From NCBI GenBank assembly GCA_030431715.1, contig JAUIIO010000016.1:1-64000 (forward strand): a stretch of DNA of 64,000 bases, given 5' to 3'. The notes under the pieces are model-generated. The model had not been told where the DNA came from, made no database searches, and saw only the letters and a list, made by a program, of their open reading frames with translations. Position 1 is the first letter of the stretch; each line of letters opens with the position of its first letter. Of this stretch, positions 7,288 to 16,114 are shown piece by piece. The position numbers and the translations under genes are program-made. This DNA comes from a bacterium. Its GTDB lineage: Bacteria > Bdellovibrionota_C > UBA2361 > RFPC01.

Positions 7288-10075
7288 CCCAGTTCGCTCC
7301 ATGAGAAATATCTACTTTAAGTGGAACAGAGAGACTCTCATCCACTGCCTCCATGACCTGCTGAACCTCCTGCAAACAGGTCTCCAAGGCATCGGCCTTA
7401 ACTTCAAAGACGAGTTCGTCGTGTATCTGAAGGAGCAGATGAATATCGTCTCTCTTTGATAAAATCTGATCGGCCACACGGATCATTGCGAGCTTAATGA
7501 TATCTGCAGCGGTACCCTGTAAAGGTGCATTCAAAGCTGCTCTTCGCATAAACCCAGCGTCACGCCCGCTTGTGTCTATCTGCGAAACGTACCTCTTCCT
7601 TCCGTAAAGAGTTTCCACGTAGCCTACATCATCCATCTGCTTTTCAAGACCGGAGAAAAACTTCTTTACCCCTGGATACCGATCAAAATAATTATCGATG
7701 TACTCAGTTGCGACACCAACGGGAATACCAAGGTCACGCGCAAGGCGGAAGCCACTCATTCCGTATACAATTCCAAAATTAATCGTTTTCCCTATTCGGC
7801 GGTCGTGTGACTCAACTGGCTGAGAATCTGGGATCGAGAGGATCTCTCGCGCTGTTTTCTCGTGGATATCCTCATTCTTTTGAAAAGATTCAATAAGGGT
7901 CTTATCACCACTCATATGGGCAAGAATACGAAGCTCGATCTGTGAATAGTCGGCCGATAGAAGCATAGAGCCTTGCTCGGCGATAAAGGCTTTTCGCACT
8001 CTTCGTCCAGACTCATTTTGTATAGGGATATTTTGTAAATTTGGATTGGAACTGGAGAGACGTCCAGTAGCCGTTACCGTCTGATTAAAACTGGAATGTA
8101 GCCTCCCAGTGGTCGGAGAAACTTGGGCAGGCAAGGCATCGACATAGGTAGATTTAAGTTTATGAAGGGCTCGGTACTCCAGTATATGCTCAATGATTGG
8201 ATGCTCGTTCCGCAATTTTTCGAGCACGGCTTGGTTCGTTGAGAATCCAGTCTTTGTCTTCTTAACACCCTTGGTAGGGATACCTAACTTCTCAAAAAGT
8301 ATCTCTGAAAGCTGCTTGGGGGAATTCTGATTAAACTCCTCACCTGAAATCTCAAAGAGCTTTGCCTGTAATTTCTCTAGTTGTCCGGCGAGCTGCTCCG
8401 ACAATCCTTTAAGATATCCCGTATCGAGCTTAATCCCGCGAAGCTCCATATCAACAAGTACAGGAACGAGAGGAATCTCGATATTCTTAAAAACATCAAG
8501 TAGATTTTCATCAGAGAGCTTTTTGGTGAAGACCTCGAGTAAGAGCCATGTGGCATGAGCATCTTCTGCTGCATACTGCGTAGCTTCATCGACAGGCACG
8601 ACTGAAAAATCGGCACCCTTCGGCACTATCGAACTGTACGGGATCATCACATGACCAAGATGTTCGCGCGCTAGAGCATCGAGACCATAGTTCCCACCTT
8701 CGGGATGAAGTAGATAGGCAGCAAGCATAGTATCAAAAAACGTACCACGTACAGTAATACCCTGCTCTACAAGAATCTCGACATCGAACTTAATATTTTG
8801 TGCAATCTTTGTGACAGATGTATCAGCAAAATGCTGACCGCAAGCTTTTATAAAATCTGAGAGCGCAACCTGATTTCCATCGGCGAATAAGCCGCCTGAC
8901 TCTTTGTGGCTAAAAGGGACATAATAGGCCTCTGTCTCAGACCAACAGAGCGCGATACCAACAAGCTCTGCTTCTCTTGGATTAAGATCAGTTGTTTCTA
9001 CATCGAAACAAAATTCATCTGTTTTTAAAAATGCTTCGCAAAAGGATTCAAAGTCATCTTTCAAGACGGTATGGTATTGCGCTCCCTTAATAGGGCCAGA
9101 CGAAACATCTTCAGGCGATATCTTTTGAAAATCTGATGCCAGAGAGTGGAAATCGAGCTCATCGATAAGCTCTTGAAGAAGCCGATCATCCACTCCGTTC
9201 CTCGTTAAGAGAGGAATGAGATTATCATTGCTCAGTGTTGAAACCTCCACCTCCTCATCTCCTGAACGAACCTTAAGGGGTACCTCTGTGTGTACGGTGA
9301 CTAGCTCTTTACTGAGACGCACGAGTTCTGCCGAACATTCAATCTGCTCGCATATTTTTTTACGACTACGGATCGACTTCTCCTCGGCGATAGCATCAGC
9401 AGAGCTCAAAATACTCTCAACATCCCCAAACTTTTCAATGAGTTGCGTTGCCGTCTTGGGCCCAACACCCTTCATCCCTGGCACATTATCGGAGGAGTCC
9501 CCGGTAAGAGCCAGAAGCTCAATTACCTTCTCAGGAGGCACACCCATCTTCTCTTGTACTTCCGCCGGCCCGTACCGCTTATCACGCATGGTGTCCCAGA
9601 TGGTGACATCCTCAGTTACCAACTGCATAAGATCCTTATCGGCCGAAACAATGACTACTTTTCTCCCAGCTTCCTTGCATCGCCTTACAAGCGTTCCGAT
9701 CACATCATCGGCCTCATACCCCTTGAGTTCAAGCGGGGGCAACCCAATGGCTTGAGAGAGGGTACGAAAGTATGGCATTTGTTTTGAAAGATCCTCCGGG
9801 CATTCATCTCGGTTCGCTTTATATTCACTGTAGAGCTCATTACGAAACGTCTCCTTTCCAGCATCAAACACCATCACGACGTGATTTGAAGATGCTTCTG
9901 TAAGCAACTTTAGAAGCATTCTGGTAAACGCATATATAGCATTCGTAGGAAATCCTTCTTTATTGGTAAGCGGTGGCGTTGCATAGTAGGCGCGAAAGAT
10001 ATAGCCAGACCCATCTATAAGATAAATAGGACCGTCATCACTTTTAGAGAGCTCTGCTTGTGAAGTGGCGTTCAT
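7274..10075 (-). CDS. polA: DNA polymerase I
   Basis: The 933-residue enzyme fills gaps and removes RNA primers in replication and repair. All three domains are visible. They are the N-terminal 5'-3' exonuclease (start IYLIDGSGYIFRAYYA; SADKDLMQLV; GVGPKTATQLIEKFG), a 3'-5' exonuclease with its metal site apparently present (FCFDVETTDLNP near residue 362), and the family A polymerase with motif A (LSADYSQIELRILAH), motif B (RRIGKTINFGIVYGMS) and motif C (LLQIHDELVFEV). The length matches the E. coli enzyme (928). It overlaps the glycosyltransferase stop by 4 nt and the sigma gene start at its end, so it sits in the middle of an operon. Confidence 0.97.
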   Translation of the reverse strand: MNATSQAELSKSDDGPIYLIDGSGYIFRAYYATPPLTNKEGFPTNAIYAFTRMLLKLLTEASSNHVVMVFDAGKETFRNELYSEYKANRDECPEDLSKQMPYFRTLSQAIGLPPLELKGYEADDVIGTLVRRCKEAGRKVVIVSADKDLMQLVTEDVTIWDTMRDKRYGPAEVQEKMGVPPEKVIELLALTGDSSDNVPGMKGVGPKTATQLIEKFGDVESILSSADAIAEEKSIRSRKKICEQIECSAELVRLSKELVTVHTEVPLKVRSGDEEVEVSTLSNDNLIPLLTRNGVDDRLLQELIDELDFHSLASDFQKISPEDVSSGPIKGAQYHTVLKDDFESFCEAFLKTDEFCFDVETTDLNPREAELVGIALCWSETEAYYVPFSHKESGGLFADGNQVALSDFIKACGQHFADTSVTKIAQNIKFDVEILVEQGITVRGTFFDTMLAAYLLHPEGGNYGLDALAREHLGHVMIPYSSIVPKGADFSVVPVDEATQYAAEDAHATWLLLEVFTKKLSDENLLDVFKNIEIPLVPVLVDMELRGIKLDTGYLKGLSEQLAGQLEKLQAKLFEISGEEFNQNSPKQLSEILFEKLGIPTKGVKKTKTGFSTNQAVLEKLRNEHPIIEHILEYRALHKLKSTYVDALPAQVSPTTGRLHSSFNQTVTATGRLSSSNPNLQNIPIQNESGRRVRKAFIAEQGSMLLSADYSQIELRILAHMSGDKTLIESFQKNEDIHEKTAREILSIPDSQPVESHDRRIGKTINFGIVYGMSGFRLARDLGIPVGVATEYIDNYFDRYPGVKKFFSGLEKQMDDVGYVETLYGRKRYVSQIDTSGRDAGFMRRAALNAPLQGTAADIIKLAMIRVADQILSKRDDIHLLLQIHDELVFEVKADALETCLQEVQQVMEAVDESLSVPLKVDISHGANWDEAH

Positions 10076-11568
10076 GAGACGCTCCTGCTAGTAGTACGCA
10101 TAGAAAATGACGTCCCTGCGCCTTTATCTGGAAATCCTCCTCCAGAGAAAAGCACTATGAGATATCCCGACATTAAGAGTAAAAGAAAAGGTATCACGAG
10201 ATATACTGAATACAGGAAGGTAAGACCAATAGCAAAGCACAGATAAGAAAGTATCATATATTCACGTATGTGCGAGAAGAAACTCTTCCAGCGCATGCCC
10301 TTCTGAGCGAAAGACACTCTAGCGTCACCCGGCAAATCCCCGATTGAGGTAAGCCCACTCTTTGGGGTACGCACAAATACCCCACCACGAGTTAAGAGCC
10401 CGCTGATTGCGCTCACAGCACAGTGTGCGGAGATGCCGATGCCAACAAGAAAAGCGGCAAGGATATCAGTGAAAGAAGCACGCCTTTCATATCGTACTGC
10501 CGCATAGAAGAAGAGAAAAAGACTGCCGAGTGTAAGCGAAACGAGCAACGGCTCGACCCAGAAACCGCCGAATGTCGATGTATGATATCTCCAGAGCGCA
10601 AGAGGCATAGCAGCTAGAGTAACAAAGAGCAGCAGCACGTACCCGGTCATACCAGTAAGGTGAAAGAAAGCTTCTAATCGCGCACGGACAGGCAAGTGTG
10701 AGCTCATCACTCGTGGCAGTATTTTTTTCGCAACTTGCATGCTTCCTTTCGCCCATCTACCTTGCTGAGCCTTGTAAGAGGCTAGCGTAGCGGGAAGCTC
10801 TGCTGGACAAACTAGGTCACGCAGATATTCAGCCCGCCACCCTTTAAGGTGTACTCGATAAGAGAGATCCAGATCTTCTGTAAGTGTATCAGCCTGCCAA
10901 TTACCAGCATCAATAATTGCTTCCTTACGCCAGATGCCTGCAGTACCGTTAAAATTAAAACAGCATCCGAGCAAGTACCGCGCATAGTGCTCAATAAAAA
11001 AATGACTATCAAGCATTACCCCTTGGGCGCGAGTAAGGAGGTTTTGTGTTCGGTTCAGATGCGCCCATCTCGTCTGCACGTAAGCCGTACGACTACAAGA
11101 AAAACAGGGAATCGTTTCTCTGAGAAAGTTCCGAGGTGGAATAAAGTCCGCATCAAAAATTGCGATAAAAGGGGCAGAAGTACGTAAGAGTCCATTCTTG
11201 AGCGCTCCCGCCTTAAAGCCCCGACGATCCTCTCTCCGTATGACAGTGCAGTTAACACCTTCAGCTCTCAGTTCAGAAATAACCCGGTCTACCTTAACAA
11301 CAGTATCATCAATAGAATCATCAAGTACCTGTATCTCAAGTAACTCCGGAGGATAATCAAAAGATGCTACTGCACGAATAACTCTCTCCGCGACACGACG
11401 TTCATTATAAAGCGGGATCTGCACACAGACAGCAGGCCAAGTAACAGGCACAGCTCGTACTACCGAAGGATGGCGACGTAACGAAATATGGACAAGCCAG
11501 AGTCGGTGCAATCCATAGAGTGCGAGTAGTGCTACCGAAAAAAAATAAAGGAGGGCAAACAAGTACAT
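10072..11568 (-). CDS. Membrane glycosyltransferase family 2 (processive type)
   Basis: An N-terminal helix is followed by a GT-A catalytic domain (about residues 45-290) with the family 2 hallmarks. These are QIPLYNERRVAERVI, a DDS nucleotide-binding motif (VLDDSIDD), FDADF (the DxD site), TEDLDLSYR (the catalytic ED) and QQGRWAKGS (the Q/RxxRW motif of processive enzymes). Four or so C-terminal transmembrane helices follow. This layout is shared by cellulose synthase-like and CslA-like mannan synthases, so it probably makes and exports a beta-linked polysaccharide. The sugar cannot be told from sequence. It lies 63 nt after the zinc-finger protein gene and overlaps polA by 4 nt, an odd neighbour. 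Confidence 0.88.
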   Translation of the reverse strand: MYLFALLYFFSVALLALYGLHRLWLVHISLRRHPSVVRAVPVTWPAVCVQIPLYNERRVAERVIRAVASFDYPPELLEIQVLDDSIDDTVVKVDRVISELRAEGVNCTVIRREDRRGFKAGALKNGLLRTSAPFIAIFDADFIPPRNFLRETIPCFSCSRTAYVQTRWAHLNRTQNLLTRAQGVMLDSHFFIEHYARYLLGCCFNFNGTAGIWRKEAIIDAGNWQADTLTEDLDLSYRVHLKGWRAEYLRDLVCPAELPATLASYKAQQGRWAKGSMQVAKKILPRVMSSHLPVRARLEAFFHLTGMTGYVLLLFVTLAAMPLALWRYHTSTFGGFWVEPLLVSLTLGSLFLFFYAAVRYERRASFTDILAAFLVGIGISAHCAVSAISGLLTRGGVFVRTPKSGLTSIGDLPGDARVSFAQKGMRWKSFFSHIREYMILSYLCFAIGLTFLYSVYLVIPFLLLLMSGYLIVLFSGGGFPDKGAGTSFSMRTTSRSVS

Positions 11569-11631
11569 TGCCAGCCAAGGATACCTTTTCTGTTACAGAA
11601 GGCAACTTCGGAAGAAGAGAATAAGAGACTA

Positions 11632-11931
11632 TTACAACCGAACAGCAATCCCGAGTCGCTTATGAAGGGCATCTCGTAAGTTATCCTTCACACGTTCAGG
11701 CATTGGCTCACCAGATTCTTTCATCTCACCAGCAAGTTCAATAACTTCTCGGTAACGGCGCAGCCCTTCCTCACAGTCAGGACACTCAGCTATGTGCTCA
11801 TCCATTCGTAACTTCAAACTTTCGGGAAGGTCATTTTCGGTATAGTCGCCAAGCAAGAGTTCAACGTCCTCGCAGCTAACCGCAGGTTTTTCAAATATCA
11901 TGAGTTGAGTATCGTCGTAGTTTTGTTCCAT
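11632..11931 (-). CDS. Zinc-finger (zf-HC2) anti-sigma-like protein
   Basis: The 99-residue soluble protein contains C20 upstream and the HIAECPDCEEGLRRY motif around residues 48-62, i.e. the HxxxCxxC zinc site of the anti-sigma domain family seen in ChrR and RsrA. There is no transmembrane helix, so it would act in the cytoplasm, possibly sensing redox state through the zinc thiolates. It is the first gene of the run that continues through the glycosyltransferase and polA to the ECF sigma gene. It may therefore be a second regulator of that sigma. The upstream spacer has a tandem TGTGACATT repeat that could be an operator. Confidence 0.75.
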   Translation of the reverse strand: MEQNYDDTQLMIFEKPAVSCEDVELLLGDYTENDLPESLKLRMDEHIAECPDCEEGLRRYREVIELAGEMKESGEPMPERVKDNLRDALHKRLGIAVRL

Positions 11932-12071
11932 CTTAATTCATCATCGTTTTAGTGCTTTTCATGCATAACAACGTCCCGGCCACATATACAGCGTACAGGG
12001 AAAAACCACTCTAACCTGCTATCGTACTAGCTATGATATATGATTCACCCGGGAGATAAGAGTTGCAGAAA

Positions 12072-12102
12072 TGTGACATTTTTTTTACAAAATTGTGACA
12101 TT
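12072..12102. promoter_or_regulatory. Tandem TGTGACATT direct repeat, possible operator
   Basis: TGTGACATT occurs at 12072-12080 and 12094-12102, a 22-bp period of about two helical turns, with T-rich DNA between. It lies about 140 bp upstream of the zinc-finger gene start at 11931 (minus strand). Regularly spaced direct repeats of this kind suit a PhoB/OmpR-type response regulator, and such a gene lies next door at 12411-13259. No binding is shown. Confidence 0.35.
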
Positions 12103-12180
12103 CTCCCTATCTATCTGACTATACTACTCTTTCCCTTCCCCTAATTAAGCCGAAAGCCTCCTTCAGAGTTAGCAGGGGGG

Positions 12181-12360
12181 TAAGCGTTCATCTATCTGGA
12201 TAAATGCTTGATTTTTAATCTAAACATTAGAGGATTAAACACAGGAGCCCACGGAGAACATGGAGAAGTAAAGATAGCTCGCTCCGCGTTCTCCGTGGGC
12301 TCCTGTGTGATAACTCAAGCTAACAACACCCGATAAACATACCGCGAATGCGACTAGGGG
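12181..12360 (-). repeat. Dispersed ~180-nt palindromic element, copy 1
   Basis: The reverse complement of this interval aligns end to end with 55081-55260 at roughly 85% identity by eye. The alignment includes sequence outside the palindrome (TAGATGAACGCTTA at one end, GCATTCGCGG near the other). The core is a perfect 21-bp inverted repeat (12239-12259, ACACAGGAGCCCACGGAGAAC, and 12288-12308). It fills most of the 479-bp gap between the response regulator and the zinc-finger gene. No ORF of note lies inside. Confidence 0.85.
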
Positions 12361-12410
12361 GTGATTTTTTAAAGTCTTAGTCCTTTTGGTTCGGATCAGG
12401 GGCCGCAGAT

Positions 12411-13259
12411 TTAGGCCACAAACTTATACCCAACGCCGTGAACAGTAATAATGTGGCGGGGCTCCGCAACGTCCTGTTCGATCTTCTGACGGAGACGGGC
12501 GATATGGTTATCTACCGTGCGAGTGGAGGGGTAAGAGTTGTATCCCCATACTTCATCAAGTAACTCGTCTCGCGTTACAACAGCACCAGACTTCGCAACA
12601 AGATATTTGAGTAACCGATACTCACGCGCAGAAAGCTCTAGTTGCTGTTCATTCCTATGAGCACGATACGCTTTAAAATCAACAACGACATCAGAAAACT
12701 GAACCGTATCAATATCACGCGACTGAGCTAGACGGCGGAGAAGCGCCTTAACCCGAGCCATGAGCTCACGCATCCCAAACGGCTTAGCAAGGTAATCATC
12801 AGCACCTAGTTCAAGCCCGAGCACCTTATCAACTTCAGCACTCCTAGCAGTAAGTAAGATTAGTGGGGTAGAAACACCGGCCGAACGGAGCTCTTTGCAG
12901 GTCTGCAAACCGTCCTTCTTAGGCATCATAACGTCGAGAATAATAATATCAGGATTGTGTCTGTTAACGAGCTCAATACCCTCTTCTCCGTCACAAGCCG
13001 ACACGACATCGTACCCTTCAAGCTCAAAGTTTAGCTCCAGACTACGACGAACACTCTCATCGTCCTCAATAATAGCAACAATGTACTTCTGTGCCCCGAT
13101 TGGAACAGTTTTAGAGGATGAAGCCGAAGTAGTATGCAAATCGGGTGCGCTACTAGGCGAAATGCTGCCGGTAGGAGCTTGCGTAGCTTGAGTTGAAGAT
13201 GTGGCTTCACCTGAAGAATTCGACGAAACGTCGCTTAAAGAAGAGGAGCCGTCTTTCAT
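12411..13259 (-). CDS. OmpR/PhoB-family response regulator
   Basis: The 282-residue protein is a two-component transcription factor. Residues 1-55 are a Ser/Thr/Ala-rich tail not usual for the family. The receiver domain (about 57-172) has the acidic pair (IIEDDES), the phospho-acceptor Asp in IIILDVMMPKKDG, the conserved Thr in LLTARS and Lys in YLAKPFG. The C-terminal winged helix (about 190-282) has LSAREYRLLKYLV, the TRTVDNHIARLRQKIE recognition helix and HGVGYKFVA. No histidine kinase gene is adjacent, so the partner is unknown. The weak start region (no clear Shine-Dalgarno before ATG 13259) leaves open a later start near the receiver domain. Confidence 0.92.
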   Translation of the reverse strand: MKDGSSSLSDVSSNSSGEATSSTQATQAPTGSISPSSAPDLHTTSASSSKTVPIGAQKYIVAIIEDDESVRRSLELNFELEGYDVVSACDGEEGIELVNRHNPDIIILDVMMPKKDGLQTCKELRSAGVSTPLILLTARSAEVDKVLGLELGADDYLAKPFGMRELMARVKALLRRLAQSRDIDTVQFSDVVVDFKAYRAHRNEQQLELSAREYRLLKYLVAKSGAVVTRDELLDEVWGYNSYPSTRTVDNHIARLRQKIEQDVAEPRHIITVHGVGYKFVA

Positions 13260-13451
13260 AAATACCGCGAGTTAAAATTCCCGTAGCCGACACCTTGATT
13301 TTCTATACTATTTTAGTAAATTATTAGAGCTACAGGATTAAATAAGTATTACAGATAATTAAAGTTTTTTCAACAACTTATTGGCCAGCCCTCCTCAAGG
13401 AAGCCGATTCAGCCACAATAAGTTATTGGGAAGTCTAGCTTTATTTGTCTG

Positions 13452-13511
13452 AGCCGTATATGATGCGGCTTCCTCTCGAAGGGGGATACGAGCAAATTCG
13501 CGTAAATATTT
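13452..13511 (+). promoter_or_regulatory. Possible structured leader of rplU
   Basis: Two short inverted repeats precede rplU: GCCG/CGGC arms around 13452-13468 and GCAAAT/ATTTGC around 13490-13509. Ribosomal protein operons often have autoregulatory leaders, and an L21 leader is known in Firmicutes. The match here is only positional. Confidence 0.25.
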
Positions 13512-13540
13512 GCGATAGAAAAACATCAGGGACAAACAAG

Positions 13541-13897
13541 ATGGCCAAGAAAGAAGAAACTGTTAAATCACAAGAGACCGCTCAAGACTACGCTGTTATC
13601 GAGACAGGCGGAAAGCAGTACCGGGTAGAAGTTGGCGACACGGTCGTTATTGAAAAGCTAGCAGATGCTGAAGCTGATAAAGAGATCGTGTTCGACAAGG
13701 TTCTCGCGGTTAAGGCTGGTGGTTCAATGAAAATTGGATCTCCTACAATTGACGGAGCTACCGTGAAGGCTAAAACTCTTAGAAGTGTTAAGGAGAGCAA
13801 GATTGACGTCTTCAAAAAGAAAAGACGTAAAGGCTTCTCTAAAAAGATCGGACACCGACAGGAGAAGCTTGCCGTACAAGTGACTGCCATCGGATAG
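13541..13897 (+). CDS. rplU: 50S ribosomal protein L21
   Basis: L21 binds 23S rRNA in the large subunit. The conserved start of the fold (YAVIETGGKQYRVEVGD) begins at about residue 17, after a charged 16-residue tail. The C-terminal KKRRKGFSKKIGHRQ motif is the usual L21 rRNA-contact signature. ATG 13541 is chosen because AGGG lies 9 nt upstream. The frame stays open back to 13445, but that would add 32 residues with no family match. It is followed by rpmA and obgE in the order seen in most bacteria. Confidence 0.95.
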   Translation: MAKKEETVKSQETAQDYAVIETGGKQYRVEVGDTVVIEKLADAEADKEIVFDKVLAVKAGGSMKIGSPTIDGATVKAKTLRSVKESKIDVFKKKRRKGFSKKIGHRQEKLAVQVTAIG

Positions 13898-13968
13898 GCT
13901 TTTAGCAAAACACTCTATTTTAGTAAGACTTTTACACAAACTACTTTTTATACTGAAGGGACGACACA

Positions 13969-14238
13969 ATGGCACATAAGAAAGCGGGCGGTAGTTCGAA
14001 GAACGGAAGAGATTCAAGTGGTAAGCGCCTTGGAATTAAAAAATTTGGCGGCGAAACAGTTAGAGCGGGAAATATCCTCGTTCGTCAACGCGGAACAACG
14101 TATCACCCAGGTAACAACGTTGGTCTTGGGAAAGACTACACCCTATTCGCACTAGTTGACGGTACTGTTGAGTTCAAACAGGGATATAAGCATACCGTAA
14201 ATATCGTACCAGGTGCTGAATCGGGCGAAGCTGCTTAG
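13969..14238 (+). CDS. rpmA: 50S ribosomal protein L27
   Basis: This 89-residue protein begins [16 protein letters not shown], the L27 hallmark whose N-terminal tail reaches the peptidyl transferase centre. It continues with the conserved [17 protein letters not shown] and [17 protein letters not shown] segments. An AAGGG Shine-Dalgarno lies upstream. It lies 71 nt after rplU and probably shares its transcript. Confidence 0.97.
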   Translation: MAHKKAGGSSKNGRDSSGKRLGIKKFGGETVRAGNILVRQRGTTYHPGNNVGLGKDYTLFALVDGTVEFKQGYKHTVNIVPGAESGEAA

Positions 14239-14280
14239 TTTTGCGCTAGCTACTGAAATTCCTGCACAGAACCATTGTAA

Positions 14281-14307
14281 TGGGAGCCCCCTCTCAGAGG
14301 CCTCCCA
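14281..14307 (+). terminator. Possible terminator after rpmA
   Basis: TGGGAG...CTCCCA can form a short GC-rich stem 43 nt after the rpmA stop. There is no clear T-tract, so Rho-independent termination is uncertain. The six-base-unit repeat follows directly. Confidence 0.35.
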
Positions 14308-14308
14308 T

Positions 14309-14453
14309 CACTCCTCATCTTCCTCCTGCACCTGCACCTCATCCTCCTCCACCCCCCACTGGAGCTCTCCCTTGGACTACTACTATGTAGAAATTTTTAG
14401 GAAGGGACATTGAGTCTGGAGCAAGTGCAAGATGAGGATGAGGATGAGGAGTG
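14309..14453. repeat. Six-base-unit hairpin repeat between rpmA and obgE
   Basis: The left arm (14309-14350) is made of CTCCTC / ATCTTC / CTGCACCTGCAC units. The right arm (14419-14453) reads GGAGCAAGTGCAAGATGAGG and on, so the arms pair imperfectly. The loop is about 65 nt. It is the same architecture as 42084-42169 and 57673-57800. Confidence 0.65.
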
Positions 14454-14499
14454 TTAGACTCTTGAGACTGTGAAGCGATAGTAATAACGAGCAAACACC

Positions 14500-15528
14500 A
14501 TGAAATTTATAGACGAAGTAGAGATATACGCAAAAGCTGGCGACGGTGGAGCGGGCTCAAGCCACTTTCGAAGGGAGAAGTATGTCCCTCTTGGCGGCCC
14601 TGACGGCGGCGACGGCGGAAATGGCGGATCTATAATCGTTCGCGCAACAAGTAGTAAAAACACTCTTCTTGACTTCAGCTATAAAAAACAGTGGAACGCA
14701 GGTAAAGGCGAACCCGGCGCAAAACAACTCAAAAGCGGATCAGCAGGAAAAGACATCATTCTTGAGGTGCCAGTCGGCACACAGATATTTAAGCTTAGCG
14801 AAGAGGAAAACACTGAGACTCCTCTACTCGTTGTCGATCTCAGCGCAGATGGAATGGAACATATTCTGGCAAAAGGCGGGCTCGGCGGAAGAGGAAACGT
14901 TCACTTTAAATCCGCCACAAATCAGGCTCCGGACTACGCGCAACCTGGGAGGCCCGGCGAAGAAGGACGTTACCTCTTCTCCTTAAAGCTTCTCGCAGAC
15001 GTCGGTCTTGTCGGAATGCCTAACGCCGGAAAGTCCACCTTCATCTCTGTCGTATCAGCAGCCAAACCGAGGATAGCAGACTACCCATTTACTACTCTCA
15101 CTCCCAACCTAGGTGTAGTAAAAGCAAAGAGTGGAAAAACTTTTACTATCGCTGATATACCTGGCCTTATCCCCGGAGCTTCAGAAGGAAAAGGACTCGG
15201 CAGAGACTTTCTTAAACATATTGAGAGGACGGGGGTTATCCTACACCTCATAGACCTGAGTGATAAAGATAATGCCGATCAGGCTATGTCCGTATTCCGT
15301 GACATACACGGGGAACTTGAGGCATTCTCCAAAGAACTCTCAGAAAAAAAGACTATCATCGTGCTCACAAAGATCGATGCTATCACTAACGAAAATCTCA
15401 TCAAAGAATGTGTGGAGCTTTTCGAAAGTGCCGGCTACACGTGCTTTGCCGTTTCCAGTGTGTCCCGAAAGGGCCTTGAGCAGTGTATCGAATTCACTGC
15501 ATCGACTCTCTCCACATCTGCATCTTAA
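14500..15528 (+). CDS. obgE: Obg-family GTPase
   Basis: This ribosome-associated GTPase is involved in 50S assembly and stress control. The glycine-rich Obg fold (about residues 1-158, with GDGGAGSSHFRREK and GGDGGNGG) is followed by the G domain (about 160-330). That domain has G1 GMPNAGKST, G2 YPFTTLTPNLG, G3 DIPGLIPGASEGKGLG and G4 LTKID. The C-terminal extension found in some Obg proteins is absent (342 residues). Its place after rplU-rpmA is the usual one. No strong Shine-Dalgarno precedes ATG 14500. Confidence 0.96.
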   Translation: MKFIDEVEIYAKAGDGGAGSSHFRREKYVPLGGPDGGDGGNGGSIIVRATSSKNTLLDFSYKKQWNAGKGEPGAKQLKSGSAGKDIILEVPVGTQIFKLSEEENTETPLLVVDLSADGMEHILAKGGLGGRGNVHFKSATNQAPDYAQPGRPGEEGRYLFSLKLLADVGLVGMPNAGKSTFISVVSAAKPRIADYPFTTLTPNLGVVKAKSGKTFTIADIPGLIPGASEGKGLGRDFLKHIERTGVILHLIDLSDKDNADQAMSVFRDIHGELEAFSKELSEKKTIIVLTKIDAITNENLIKECVELFESAGYTCFAVSSVSRKGLEQCIEFTASTLSTSAS

Positions 15529-16114
15529 TGATAGAAGAGCCCCCTTGCGCATGAGTATAATGTTCATTGCCGGGCTTCTCGCTAGATGATATAATAAAGA
15601 AAAGTATTAAAATTAAAGGGATATTGTATTTTTAATTTTAACTTACTGAATAGCCCGCGGGCCTTTTTACAGGCCGCCCAGCGATACCGAATATCGCGCC
15701 CTCTTAACCTCAACTCCCTGAGCATATCTCAACTCTCGGCAAAAAGTCTGCCCAATGCGTTTTTCTCGTATACGAATCGACTCTGGAGACTTGCCAAAAA
15801 CGCACTCTCTAAGCACCTACAATCATATGATTTTCTGTTTTCCACTTATAGTTTTACTCAACCTTGCCGAATATTAAGTAACAGAGAGAAGCGCTGTTTC
15901 CAGAGGTCAAACAGCTCTCTCAAGCGAGGTTCTTTTTAAAGGAGAAATGCCGCTTATATGATGAGCGCTTTTAAACATACCGGGAAATTCGATGCTACTC
16001 TCAGCACCTTCCCTCACTCTGAGCCTACTACCAGAGCTTCCGACACCCCTCAGACTTTCTTTTTTAACCTTTATCATGTAGTACATTTTGCCTTAATGGA
16101 GGAAACCTGCCTGT
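15529..16114. other. Long intergenic spacer between obgE and rsfS
   Basis: This stretch of 586 nt has no convincing gene. It holds a possible obgE terminator (AGAAGAGCCC and GGGCTTCTC arms, about 15534-15583) and a GGGCCT/AGGCC stem near 15660. It also has an 8-bp inverted repeat GCGTTTTT/AAAAACGC (15757-15764, 15796-15803) and a hairpin with GCTGTTT/AAACAGC arms (15893-15899, 15909-15915). A 56-codon frame (15958-16128) overlaps rsfS but has poor composition. The hairpins could form a structured 5' leader for rsfS. Confidence 0.5.

Noticed and set aside
9216..9755. 179-residue frame inside polA on the opposite strand
   Set aside because: Ser-rich antisense shadow of a strongly conserved gene, without a ribosome site.
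13445..13540. N-terminal extension of L21
   Set aside because: The 32 extra residues match no L21 protein, and a good ribosome site supports the ATG at 13541.
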